Origin: Dulcicalothrix desertica PCC 7102
GTDB taxonomy: Bacteria; Cyanobacteriota; Cyanobacteriia; Cyanobacteriales; Nostocaceae
Direction of reading: 5' to 3'
DNA: 48,887 nucleotides
NCBI RefSeq assembly: GCF_003991905.1
Contig: NZ_RSCL01000048.1
Location: forward strand, 1 to 48,887
The notes under the pieces are model-generated. The model was not told the origin of the DNA, did not search any database, and saw only the letters and a program-made list of their open reading frames with translations. Shown one piece after another: positions 1-6,555 of this stretch (the stretch's first letter is position 1; every line of letters starts with the position of its first letter). Made by a program: the position numbers and the translations under genes.

Positions 1-55
1 CAGCGTGTAAAATTTAACTCTAACGTCTCTTATTAACTTTTCGTTACATAGTTAG

Positions 56-145
56 GAATTTTGGCGCCGACTTACTTATAACGACCTGGAATATCCCTTT
101 GAAATCTTAATTCAGAAAATCCGTGCATGTATTGGGAGCAATTAA
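56..145 (+). pseudogene. 3' remnant of an unidentified upstream gene
   Basis: An open stretch of 29 codons ends in TAA just before the next gene's ATG. It reads like real protein (it includes WRRLTYNDLEYPF). An in-frame TAG lies directly upstream at 53-55, another TAA lies at 8-10, and no start codon exists between, so it cannot be expressed as it stands. The other frames upstream are also interrupted. I read it as the tail of a gene broken by a frameshift or deletion, possibly the partner of the small partition-type gene that follows. I cannot name the family. Confidence 0.3.
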
Positions 146-148
146 ACA

Positions 149-565
149 ATGTCAGATAACATACTCAACCAACTTCGTAACAAACGCAATCGCGCAACTG
201 TTCCAGAAAGAATTGACGCACTCGTTCCCAAGTCAACCGAACCAGAAGTACAACCTGTAACAGTCGCCGAAAACAATAATAATATAAATACGCTTGCATC
301 CCTCAAAGCCGAACTTGAACAATACCCCGAAACACGGCGCCATTCGGCTATTGTGTTAGAAAAAGACCTTGACTCTCAACTAACCCAATTTTGCAAAGAC
401 AAAGGAATCACAGTAGAAACATTTCTAGAAGCAGCTTGGACAGTTGTAAATGCAGATGAGGCACTCGTAGAAAAAATTACCACAGAAGCGAAACGAAGAT
501 ACGACCAACGCAAGCGAGTGGGTCAAATTAAACGGTTAATAACCATGTTAGGCAATTCTTACTGA
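149..565 (+). CDS. Small plasmid partition-type / RHH-like DNA-binding protein
   Basis: 138 aa, start ATG at 149 four bases after the stop of the upstream remnant. The N-terminus is basic (NQLRNKRNRATVPER), followed by an Asn/acidic linker. From about residue 60 there is a helical domain (HSAIVLEKDLDSQLTQF..KGITVETFLEAAW) that resembles a ribbon-helix-helix/CopG-type dimerisation unit, then a basic C-terminal helix rich in Lys and Arg. Proteins of this size and layout often follow parA on cyanobacterial plasmids and act as the centromere-binding partner, so a partition role is possible. The upstream gene is degenerate here, so that role is inferred from memory of the family and not shown. It could also be a free-standing transcriptional regulator. 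Confidence 0.5.
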   Translation: MSDNILNQLRNKRNRATVPERIDALVPKSTEPEVQPVTVAENNNNINTLASLKAELEQYPETRRHSAIVLEKDLDSQLTQFCKDKGITVETFLEAAWTVVNADEALVEKITTEAKRRYDQRKRVGQIKRLITMLGNSY

Positions 566-614
566 CTCCCGTAGTTTATAATGATAATGTTACATATAGA
601 GAATTTTTGATTAT

Positions 615-878
615 ATGAATCTCCCTGTTAATCTTCAACAAGAAGTTGAAAAATGGGCAAGCTCTCAGGGTATCTCATTAGAGGAGTTTATTATTCAAAC
701 TGTTGCTGAAAAAATTTACCGACTCAACGAGCAAACTCAAGAACCATCACAAGAAGAACCAACTACTTATTACGAAGGTAATGTTTTAGTAGTTGATGCT
801 CCACTACCCTCGCATTTTGACCTTGTTACCTTTATAGATGATATGCGTAACGAACGTATTCAGGAGCTTATGCCTTAA
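615..878 (+). CDS. VapB/CopG-like antitoxin
   Basis: 87 aa. The N-terminal 35 residues (LQQEVEKWASSQGISLEEFIIQTVAEKI) have the strand-helix-helix pattern of RHH antitoxins. The acidic, proline-rich C-terminal half would be the toxin-neutralising tail. The stop codon TAA (876-878) shares its last base with the ATG of the PIN toxin at 878, so the two are translationally coupled. The pair is an intact type II module and probably autoregulates from the AT-rich 566-614 region. Confidence 0.7.
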   Translation: MNLPVNLQQEVEKWASSQGISLEEFIIQTVAEKIYRLNEQTQEPSQEEPTTYYEGNVLVVDAPLPSHFDLVTFIDDMRNERIQELMP

Positions 879-1312
879 TGAAAGTCATGTTTGATAGTTC
901 TGTAATAGTCGCTGCACTAGTTGTTAGTCATCAAAGTCATTCCGCTTGTGTGCAGCGACTAAACCAAGCATTACAACAAAATATTCAGGGGGTCATTTCT
1001 ACACATAGTTTAGCAGAAATTTATTCTGTTATGACTCGTTTACCTATTCAACCAAAAATTAGCCCTCAATTAGCACAAAAACAGCTTACAGCTAACTTAA
1101 AAAATTTTGAATTCGTTCCGTTATTGGTTGAAGATTATCAAGCGGCAATAGCTCAAATGGTATCTCTAAATATCCCCGGAGGAGGAATTTTTGATGCACT
1201 AATTGCACAAGCAGCGCTAAAAGCAAATGTTGACCAACTGCTAACACTAAACCCTAAGCATTTCACCCGTCTAAACGAAACAATTGCTAACCTAGTACAA
1301 GTCCCTCAATAG
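878..1312 (+). CDS. VapC-like PIN-domain toxin (RNase)
   Basis: 144 aa, a complete PIN domain: Asp6 in MFDSSVIVAAL, Glu47 in SLAEIY, Asp106 in GGGIFDALIAQAA, and a C-terminal LLTLNPKHF where many PIN proteins have T-x-D-x-x-F. The last acidic position therefore reads Asn here. PIN toxins cleave RNA, usually tRNA or rRNA, using metal bound by these acidic residues. It overlaps the stop of its antitoxin by one base. The substitution at the fourth acidic position is common enough in PIN families that I would not call it inactive. Confidence 0.75.
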   Translation: MKVMFDSSVIVAALVVSHQSHSACVQRLNQALQQNIQGVISTHSLAEIYSVMTRLPIQPKISPQLAQKQLTANLKNFEFVPLLVEDYQAAIAQMVSLNIPGGGIFDALIAQAALKANVDQLLTLNPKHFTRLNETIANLVQVPQ

Positions 1313-1315
1313 ACT

Positions 1316-1585
1316 TTACTTGGGGTCGGGAATTACTTGAATTAATCCAGTTTTAAAAGCTACATCGTAAGTGATAACAGGCAAATTTTCAATTTCAGCA
1401 GTAGCCATAATCATACGGTCAAAGGGGTCTCGGTGGTCAATTGGCAAACTTCCTGCTCTAAGTGCATGAACTGTAGTGATGGGAATTTCAATAAATTTAG
1501 CCTGCTGCAATATTTGCGAATATTCCTCAACAATTTGTTTCGCTTCGGGTAATTTACCAATACGGTATTTAGTAGCAAAGTGCTT
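1316..1585 (-). pseudogene. VapC (PIN) toxin, N-terminal half deleted
   Basis: The minus-strand frame is open from 1585 down to the stop at 1316 and encodes the C-terminal two thirds of a typical cyanobacterial VapC: an FATKYRIGKLPEA-type helix, then SLPIDHRDPFDRMIMATA with its catalytic Asp, then LPVITYD. The N-terminal strand with the first Asp is missing and an in-frame TAA sits at 1586-1588. The break coincides with unrelated plus-strand coding-like sequence (1580-1639), so the 5' half was replaced by a rearrangement. An ATG at 1510 could only give a 64-aa fragment. Confidence 0.75.
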
Positions 1586-1639
1586 TTAACTCCCGAAGAA
1601 TTAGAGGCAATCAATATTGCTGCTCAAAAAGTTTCATAG
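1580..1639 (+). pseudogene. C-terminal scrap of an unrelated gene
   Basis: Nineteen codons and a TAG stop encode a plausible protein tail (VLLTPEELEAINIAAQKVS). It starts exactly where the truncated VapC frame ends, so this is probably a recombination junction joining two unrelated genes. I do not recognise the source. Confidence 0.3.
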
Positions 1640-1710
1640 CGCAGTTTTATCCAAGTAGCACTTATGAATAATATTACATATAAAAATGCAGGTGTAAGAT
1701 AATCAGTTAG

Positions 1711-1961
1711 GTGTAGCGAACTGCAAACATAAACACTTAAAACTGCAAACAAGTCAAAATTGAAACCACATTAACTGCAAATAAGGGGGGTCTCAAAACC
1801 ACATTATCTGCAAATCAAACCACATTAGCTGCAAACAAACCACATTAACTGCAAATAAACCACATTAACTGCAAATAAGCTGTAATGCTTGGAAATAGTG
1901 GATTATAAGATTTTGGCGCCTGCGTGTGTCCAAAAAATACGAACTTTTAAGCTGGACACAT
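1711..1961 (+). repeat. Left inverted end of the transposon
   Basis: 251 bp, the inverse of 5400-5650 with only two mismatches noticed, both near 1733-1738. It contains two ACTGCAAAC half-sites at the outer end, then five copies of a motif of the form CCACATTA-N-CTGCAAA spaced by 4-20 bp, which should be the transposase binding sites. The inner end holds TGTGTCC and GGACACA facing each other across 22 bp, a likely operator. Confidence 0.85.
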
Positions 1962-2069
1962 GTGTCTATTTATCTATATATATAGTGGACAACAATAAAA
2001 CAAAAAAATCTGGATGTAGTATTCTCCGTTTTTACAAGGTTTATAACTAGTAGACTGAATCAAATAACA

Positions 2070-3047
2070 TTACGCATACAAAGGAATTCCAATTTTCAAC
2101 ATCTGGTCTCTTAAATCTTCAGTTCGACCAGGAGGTAACTGGGAGCGCAAAAAAGAATTAACTTCACTTACTCGTATATTTAATAACTCAGCTAACACCT
2201 TAGCGTTATATCCGTGTCTAATTAAACGAGGCTCTAAATCGTTAAGTCCAGTAGCTAAAACAGCTTCAAGTATGCCAACAGTGACAGGTTTGGTTGCAGC
2301 TTGGTAAGCTTTCTCAAAGGATAAACGTAGGTAATGTTCGATTTGTAATGGAGTTGTTAATCGTTCTGCTAAAAATGCAATCGCCTCATCTGTAATTAAA
2401 TCTTCGGGTATACAGTCAGAGTGAATACACTCACCCAATAGCCATTTTATATACTCAGTCTGATGACCTCGAATACCTTCAAAGCTAAATACATCTGTCC
2501 TGGCACCAATTTCTTCCAAAGATGGTCTTAGTAAATCATTTTTGAGTTTAGGATGCCCAATTAGAACTACGGATAAATTACAACCATTCTGACGTATCAA
2601 TTCAATCAAACGTTTAATTTTGACCAACGTACTGTTATTAAGGTCATGGGCTTCATCTACGAAAAGGACTACGGTTTTACGGCATTTTTGAATCAATGCT
2701 AATAATTTTCGTTCCCTTTGTTCTGGTTGGGTTGGTGCTTTTCCATCCTTCTCCGTACTCAAATCGCAAAACAAAGCAGTCATTAAAACCCCCAAATTGA
2801 CTTTATCTTTATCAACTGCAAGGCTGCGAGAGGTAATAATGTCTTTTTCGGAAACTAATTCTGATTGCAGGCGCTGTAAAGCGGTGGTTTTACCGCAACC
2901 AACAACACCCGTTATCGCAATTAAGCGACTTTGCCTGATTTGTAACTTCAGTTCTTTAAATAAATTCGTCTGGTCTTCAGTTTCAAAATACCCCACATGG
3001 TCTAAAGTACGTTTGAGACCAAAATAAGTCATGACATCACTCAGCAT
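2070..3047 (-). CDS. tniB: Transposition ATPase, TniB/TnsC/MuB-type AAA+
   Basis: 325 aa. Walker A GVVGCGKT (residues 47-54) and Walker B VVLFVDEAHD (Asp131, Glu132), followed by an Arg-rich sensor region and a C-terminal helical domain, as in ExeA/TniB ATPases. In Tn7/Tn5053-type systems the ATPase selects target DNA and delivers the transposase. The ATG overlaps the end of the transposase gene by 11 bp, so translation is coupled. No TniQ partner is found in this element, so target choice probably rests on the ATPase alone, as with MuB. The length matches stand-alone TniB proteins. Confidence 0.85.
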   Translation of the reverse strand: MLSDVMTYFGLKRTLDHVGYFETEDQTNLFKELKLQIRQSRLIAITGVVGCGKTTALQRLQSELVSEKDIITSRSLAVDKDKVNLGVLMTALFCDLSTEKDGKAPTQPEQRERKLLALIQKCRKTVVLFVDEAHDLNNSTLVKIKRLIELIRQNGCNLSVVLIGHPKLKNDLLRPSLEEIGARTDVFSFEGIRGHQTEYIKWLLGECIHSDCIPEDLITDEAIAFLAERLTTPLQIEHYLRLSFEKAYQAATKPVTVGILEAVLATGLNDLEPRLIRHGYNAKVLAELLNIRVSEVNSFLRSQLPPGRTEDLRDQMLKIGIPLYA

Positions 3048-4683
3048 TATTTGTACCAGGTAAAGGATTAAAAAAATCTCGCACCTGCTTCATAACCTCC
3101 TGTTTATTGAGGGTGCTGGTACAAACCGCGTCAATATAAGTCACCTGTTCGGGCGTAAGTTTAGCTAACGGACGTGCTAAATATTCAGCTATAGCTAGTT
3201 TTGCCGCAATCGCTGTGCTGAATGTCAGTTCGGTGAATGGATTGGAGTCAACAAAAGGTTTTATTTTCAGTTCTTTTGTATCACCTAATATTGTTACATC
3301 CCCTATACCAATAGCCGAACTTGGCAAGGAAAGCTGTCTAGCCAAAGCTTCAATTCGGTCAGCCCGTTTCTGGGTTCGCGTTTTCTTAAAACTACGGTAG
3401 CGATGCAGGGGAATTGGGCCATTCACAGGAAGAAAGGGACCATAGCGACGTTCAGAATGTTCTACGTACAGTTCGTTATCGAACAAACCCCACCAAAGAA
3501 TTACTGTTTCCCCTGCTAAATCCGGTTCAACCTCATAAGCCACACCCTCAACTGTGACGCGAGCATCAATGCCAACCTTACGACGTTCGGGTGAACGTGC
3601 ATAAGTACAGAAACGTTCCCATTGACACATTCCCCTAACCCCATCGTCGGGCTGGTTATCTATCCAATCTTCAATTCGCGAATGGGGTTCGCTGCGATGG
3701 GTACGACTGTTGTAATGCAGCAAGAACTTCATCAACCAGGCATTTGCCTCGGCTTCTGTCTCTGGTTCATGCAAGTGGTAGAGAGTTTCATGCATTTCTT
3801 TAACGGTACGAAATGGTCGTTCCACTTTCCCCTTGGAACGAGCCGTCACCCGTCGCCCATCTTTGCCGTTGGGTAAATGGGTACGTACATCAATCCCCAA
3901 ATCTTTCATTACTTTTTGAAATACCAAGCTTTTAGCGATAGGACCGTTATCCATATAGAGCATTTGGGGAATGCCCTCAAAGGGTAAGTTAGGTTCCGCC
4001 TTTTTTGACATTGCAGCAAACATAAACCGCAGCGCTGCTTCTACGTCCTCACCGTAAACACCGTGATATTCCTGGTATGCAACACCACTACGGTCATCGA
4101 CTACGCTATAAAGCATTAATAAAGGATGTCCTCGCCCCGGTTCTATCCAGGCTGGTGCTTTGACGTGTTTAAGGTCGCTCGGACTCAAGTCAAAATGCCA
4201 ACATTGGTTACTGTATTCGGCTTGGAAGCGAACAGCAGGTGGCTGTCGTATCAAGGTATCGCGGTCGTAACCCCATTTTTTCAGGTAACGGTTGACGGTC
4301 GTTGGTTTTAATAGTCCTGCTGGAGCTGTGACGTGACCGTCTGGAGTATTGATACCGTCTTCTTCTAAAAGACGGATTGCTTGCACCGTAGATAAATGGC
4401 GCCCTTTGCGGTTTGATGTACGTATCTTAATGGCAGCAATTATTTCACAGTAACGTTCTAGTCCGGCTTTGGGAATCACACGGGGGACATCGCGGTCAGC
4501 ACGACGCACTGAGCGAACCTGCATATCCTCTCGTAATGCCCGATACACAGTATCTTCGGAAATGCCATAAAGGTGAGCTATTTCCTGAACTAACAGCCTA
4601 CGTTCCTTACTGCGTGGTGGTAGTTGGTTCAGACGACGACGCAGGTCTACTACCGTTTCTGCTGGTATTTGTTTCTTGGGCAT
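3037..4683 (-). CDS. tniA: DDE transposase, TniA/TnsB type
   Basis: 548 aa from the ATG at 4683. A longer frame to 4770 exists but would overlap recombinase coding sequence. The N-terminal HTH (LLVQEIAHLYGISEDTVYRAL) recognises the end repeats. The catalytic core has Asp165 (HFDLSPSD), Asp245 (YMDNGP) and Glu288 (KGKVERPF), the DDE triad of the retroviral-integrase superfamily, followed by a Mu-type C-terminal beta-barrel (PERRKVGIDARVTVEGVAYEV). It cuts and joins the transposon ends, acting with the downstream ATPase. The start codon follows a TAG that would be the original stop of the recombinase, so the two genes were coupled before that gene gained an earlier stop. Confidence 0.85.
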   Translation of the reverse strand: MPKKQIPAETVVDLRRRLNQLPPRSKERRLLVQEIAHLYGISEDTVYRALREDMQVRSVRRADRDVPRVIPKAGLERYCEIIAAIKIRTSNRKGRHLSTVQAIRLLEEDGINTPDGHVTAPAGLLKPTTVNRYLKKWGYDRDTLIRQPPAVRFQAEYSNQCWHFDLSPSDLKHVKAPAWIEPGRGHPLLMLYSVVDDRSGVAYQEYHGVYGEDVEAALRFMFAAMSKKAEPNLPFEGIPQMLYMDNGPIAKSLVFQKVMKDLGIDVRTHLPNGKDGRRVTARSKGKVERPFRTVKEMHETLYHLHEPETEAEANAWLMKFLLHYNSRTHRSEPHSRIEDWIDNQPDDGVRGMCQWERFCTYARSPERRKVGIDARVTVEGVAYEVEPDLAGETVILWWGLFDNELYVEHSERRYGPFLPVNGPIPLHRYRSFKKTRTQKRADRIEALARQLSLPSSAIGIGDVTILGDTKELKIKPFVDSNPFTELTFSTAIAAKLAIAEYLARPLAKLTPEQVTYIDAVCTSTLNKQEVMKQVRDFFNPLPGTNNAE

Positions 4684-4741
4684 CCTATAATTTCGACCCC
4701 ACTTTTTCTCGTGGATGGAGATGCTTACGTTCCAACCAATC

Positions 4742-5317
4742 TTAGAGAGTGGAGGGGGAACAATCGACAAGTTTGGCTATCGAGCGCTTGCTGATACCTT
4801 TGTTCAGATAGTTACGAATTTCTGCTTCACGAGTATCCAATTTCAAGTGTGTTGATTGTCGCCCTTTGGGTCGCCCCAAGATTTTTCCTTCAGCTTTGCG
4901 TTTGGCGAGGGCTTCGGTTGTTCTCAGTACAATTAATTCACGCTCGATTTCTGCTGCCAAGCCCAAAACCGTTGCTGTAATTCGGCTTTGCATGGAACCA
5001 TCTAATACCATGCCTTGTTTCGCAATATGAACACTAATTCTACGGCGCACACAGCACTCCAGCATTTCTAATACTTGTAGGGTGGAGCGTGCCATGCGGC
5101 TAACTTCTGAAAAAATTACGACATCTTCAGCAACAGCCGTTTGGGTCAGCAGCAATCCGATACCTCGTGACTCCCATTTCTCCCGCCCAGAAACAGTATC
5201 TTCTATAAATTGAATAGGACTCAAAGCATGTACGTTGGCATATTCCAAAATGCCATGTCGTTGGTTGTGCAGGTCTTGGTGGTCGGTAGATACTCTCAAA
5301 TAAGCATAAATAACCAT
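4742..5317 (-). CDS. Serine recombinase (resolvase), C-terminally truncated
   Basis: 191 aa. N-terminal catalytic domain with Ser10 in YLRVST and the conserved FSEVSRMARS and AEIEREL segments, a GRPKG hinge, then a C-terminal HTH. The HTH stops at SPSTL. After the TAA at 4742-4744 the same frame continues for 18 sense codons beginning DWLERKHLHPRE, then TAG. Family members have Tyr at the TAA position, so a Tyr codon changed to ochre has removed the end of the recognition helix. Its usual job is to resolve cointegrates made by replicative transposition. The promoter should lie in the right transposon end. DNA binding is probably weakened. Confidence 0.85.
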   Translation of the reverse strand: MVIYAYLRVSTDHQDLHNQRHGILEYANVHALSPIQFIEDTVSGREKWESRGIGLLLTQTAVAEDVVIFSEVSRMARSTLQVLEMLECCVRRRISVHIAKQGMVLDGSMQSRITATVLGLAAEIERELIVLRTTEALAKRKAEGKILGRPKGRQSTHLKLDTREAEIRNYLNKGISKRSIAKLVDCSPSTL

Positions 5318-5399
5318 AATACACTCACTGTCGGTTTAAACCGCGATTTGTATTTAACCGAACGTATACAGTTCAAATTAAACCACAAATAGTGTACAT

Positions 5400-5650
5400 A
5401 TGTGTCCAGCTTAAAAGTTCGTATTTTTTGGACACACGCAGGCGCCAAAATCTTATAATCCACTATTTCCAAGCATTACAGCTTATTTGCAGTTAATGTG
5501 GTTTATTTGCAGTTAATGTGGTTTGTTTGCAGCTAATGTGGTTTGATTTGCAGATAATGTGGTTTTGAGACCCCCCTTATTTGCAGTTAATGTGGTTTCA
5601 ATTTTGACTTGTTTGCAGTTTGAAGCGTTTATGTTTGCAGTTCGCTACAC
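5400..5650 (-). repeat. Right inverted end of the transposon
   Basis: Mirror copy of 1711-1961 with the same motif order and no length difference. It also forms the region upstream of the recombinase start (5317), so transcription of all three genes probably begins inside or next to it, and the GTGTCC/GGACAC dyad could be a recombinase or transposase operator. The outermost bases supply a new reading-frame end for the interrupted gene at 5598-5885. Confidence 0.85.
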
Positions 5651-5885
5651 TTAGTGTTTCCATGAGTTCCGATAGGGAGACTTGGCGAAGTTGAGCGAGC
5701 TTGGCAAGGGCTTCGAGGCGTTGGGCGCCGAATTGTTCGATAGTGTTGCTGAGTTGGATCAGGGTGTTGTACTCAGCGTCCGTGAGAGTTTCGGCTTCTT
5801 TTTTCGCGCGAAGCGTTTGGTACTGAGCGCGGAGTTCTGGGTCAATACCTTGGTTAATTTTGTGGAGCAGTTGAGCTTCTTCCAT
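5598..5885 (-). CDS. Small antitoxin-like protein, 3' end replaced by transposon end
   Basis: 95 aa. Residues 1-78 (MEEAQLLHKINQG, ETLTDAEYNTLIQL, LAQLRQVSLSELMETL) match a common small cyanobacterial family that usually ends shortly after the LMETLG-type segment and often sits beside PIN toxins. Here the frame runs into the transposon at 5650, and the last 17 residues (from SVANCKHK) are encoded by the inverted end. The native ending is lost, but the truncation is only a few residues and the protein may still fold. The toxin partner, if there was one, is not adjacent. The decayed VapC at 1316-1585 on the other side of the element is the best candidate. Confidence 0.7.
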   Translation of the reverse strand: MEEAQLLHKINQGIDPELRAQYQTLRAKKEAETLTDAEYNTLIQLSNTIEQFGAQRLEALAKLAQLRQVSLSELMETLSVANCKHKRFKLQTSQN

Positions 5886-6000
5886 TTTTTTGGAGGTGCA
5901 ATTAGTTCAAGCACACGGTCAAATAACTATATATATTTGAATGTAACTCAACAGGTACCCATAACTGGTAAAATTTACTGATAGCAATTTTGATATCAGT

Positions 6001-6540
6001 ATGAGCGAACCTGCACCCAAAAGCCAAATGCTTCGCGTACCTACTGCCTTGATTTCAGCAGTACGCGAATTATCACGGTTACATCGAGAAGGACACACAA
6101 TCGCCCTCCTGCAAAGGCTTCAGGATGTAATTGCCGAATTTGATAGCAAAACTGTTATCAATTTTATCCCTACAAACACGAATACCAGGCGCCTGGAGGA
6201 AAAACTCGACCAACTCGAAACTCAACTAAAAAGCGATCGCCAAACCCTGCTGCAACAGTTAGAAAAAATCGAAACGGCAATTCGCACTACCAGAAGCAAC
6301 CAAAACTCAAGAAGTCGCTCAAATTCTTATAACCCATTCCAGCAACCAACTGTCGAACTTGGAGCATTCCCCCACGAGAACTTAGCTCAACGGTTAGGAC
6401 TAAACCCAGCAACCCTGTCAGCAGAAAGAGAAAAACTCAGCACCAAAGAATTTATTAGTTATACCCGCAACCGAGACCCGCGTTCGTTTGGGTGGGAGTG
6501 GAATGATAAAGATGGTTTGTACCATCCAGTACCGCAATAA
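6001..6540 (+). CDS. RHH / coiled-coil DNA-binding protein beside nuclease-transposase
   Basis: 179 aa in three parts: an N-terminal RHH-like segment (QMLRVPTALISAVRELSRL), a central coiled coil (about 65-100, RRLEEKLDQLETQLKSDRQTLLQQLEKIE), and a C-terminal domain (128-179, LAQRLGLNPATLSAEREKL..DPRSFGWEW..YHPV). The last domain has the look of an HTH plus a short beta unit and is shared with the 259-aa protein at 31662-32441. It lies 15 bp upstream of the nuclease-transposase fusion on the same strand, so the two are probably one operon. I infer that it binds DNA and may steer or regulate the fusion protein. It could equally be a partition-type protein. The family is not named. Confidence 0.6.
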   Translation: MSEPAPKSQMLRVPTALISAVRELSRLHREGHTIALLQRLQDVIAEFDSKTVINFIPTNTNTRRLEEKLDQLETQLKSDRQTLLQQLEKIETAIRTTRSNQNSRSRSNSYNPFQQPTVELGAFPHENLAQRLGLNPATLSAEREKLSTKEFISYTRNRDPRSFGWEWNDKDGLYHPVPQ

Positions 6541-6555
6541 TAAAAATATTTTGTC

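Larger units (their letters stand above)
1711..5650 (-). mobile_element. Tn5053/Tn7-like transposon with long inverted ends
   Basis: A 3.94-kb unit with near-identical inverted ends of 251 bp, each starting GTGTAGCGAACTGCAAAC. Inside are three genes on the minus strand in the order serine recombinase, DDE transposase (TniA/TnsB type), AAA ATPase (TniB/TnsC type), all overlapping or nearly so. Both sides are flanked by TTAG (1707-1710 and 5651-5654), a possible 4-bp target duplication. This family normally makes 5 bp. No tniQ, tnsA, cas or cargo gene is present. It lies in the 3' end of a small antitoxin-like gene (5598-5885). The recombinase has lost its last residues to a stop codon, so cointegrate resolution may be impaired. 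Confidence 0.85.

Noticed and set aside
1711-5650. CRISPR-associated transposon (CAST)
   Set aside because: TnsB/TnsC-like genes are present but there is no TniQ, no Cas12k or Cascade gene and no CRISPR repeat.
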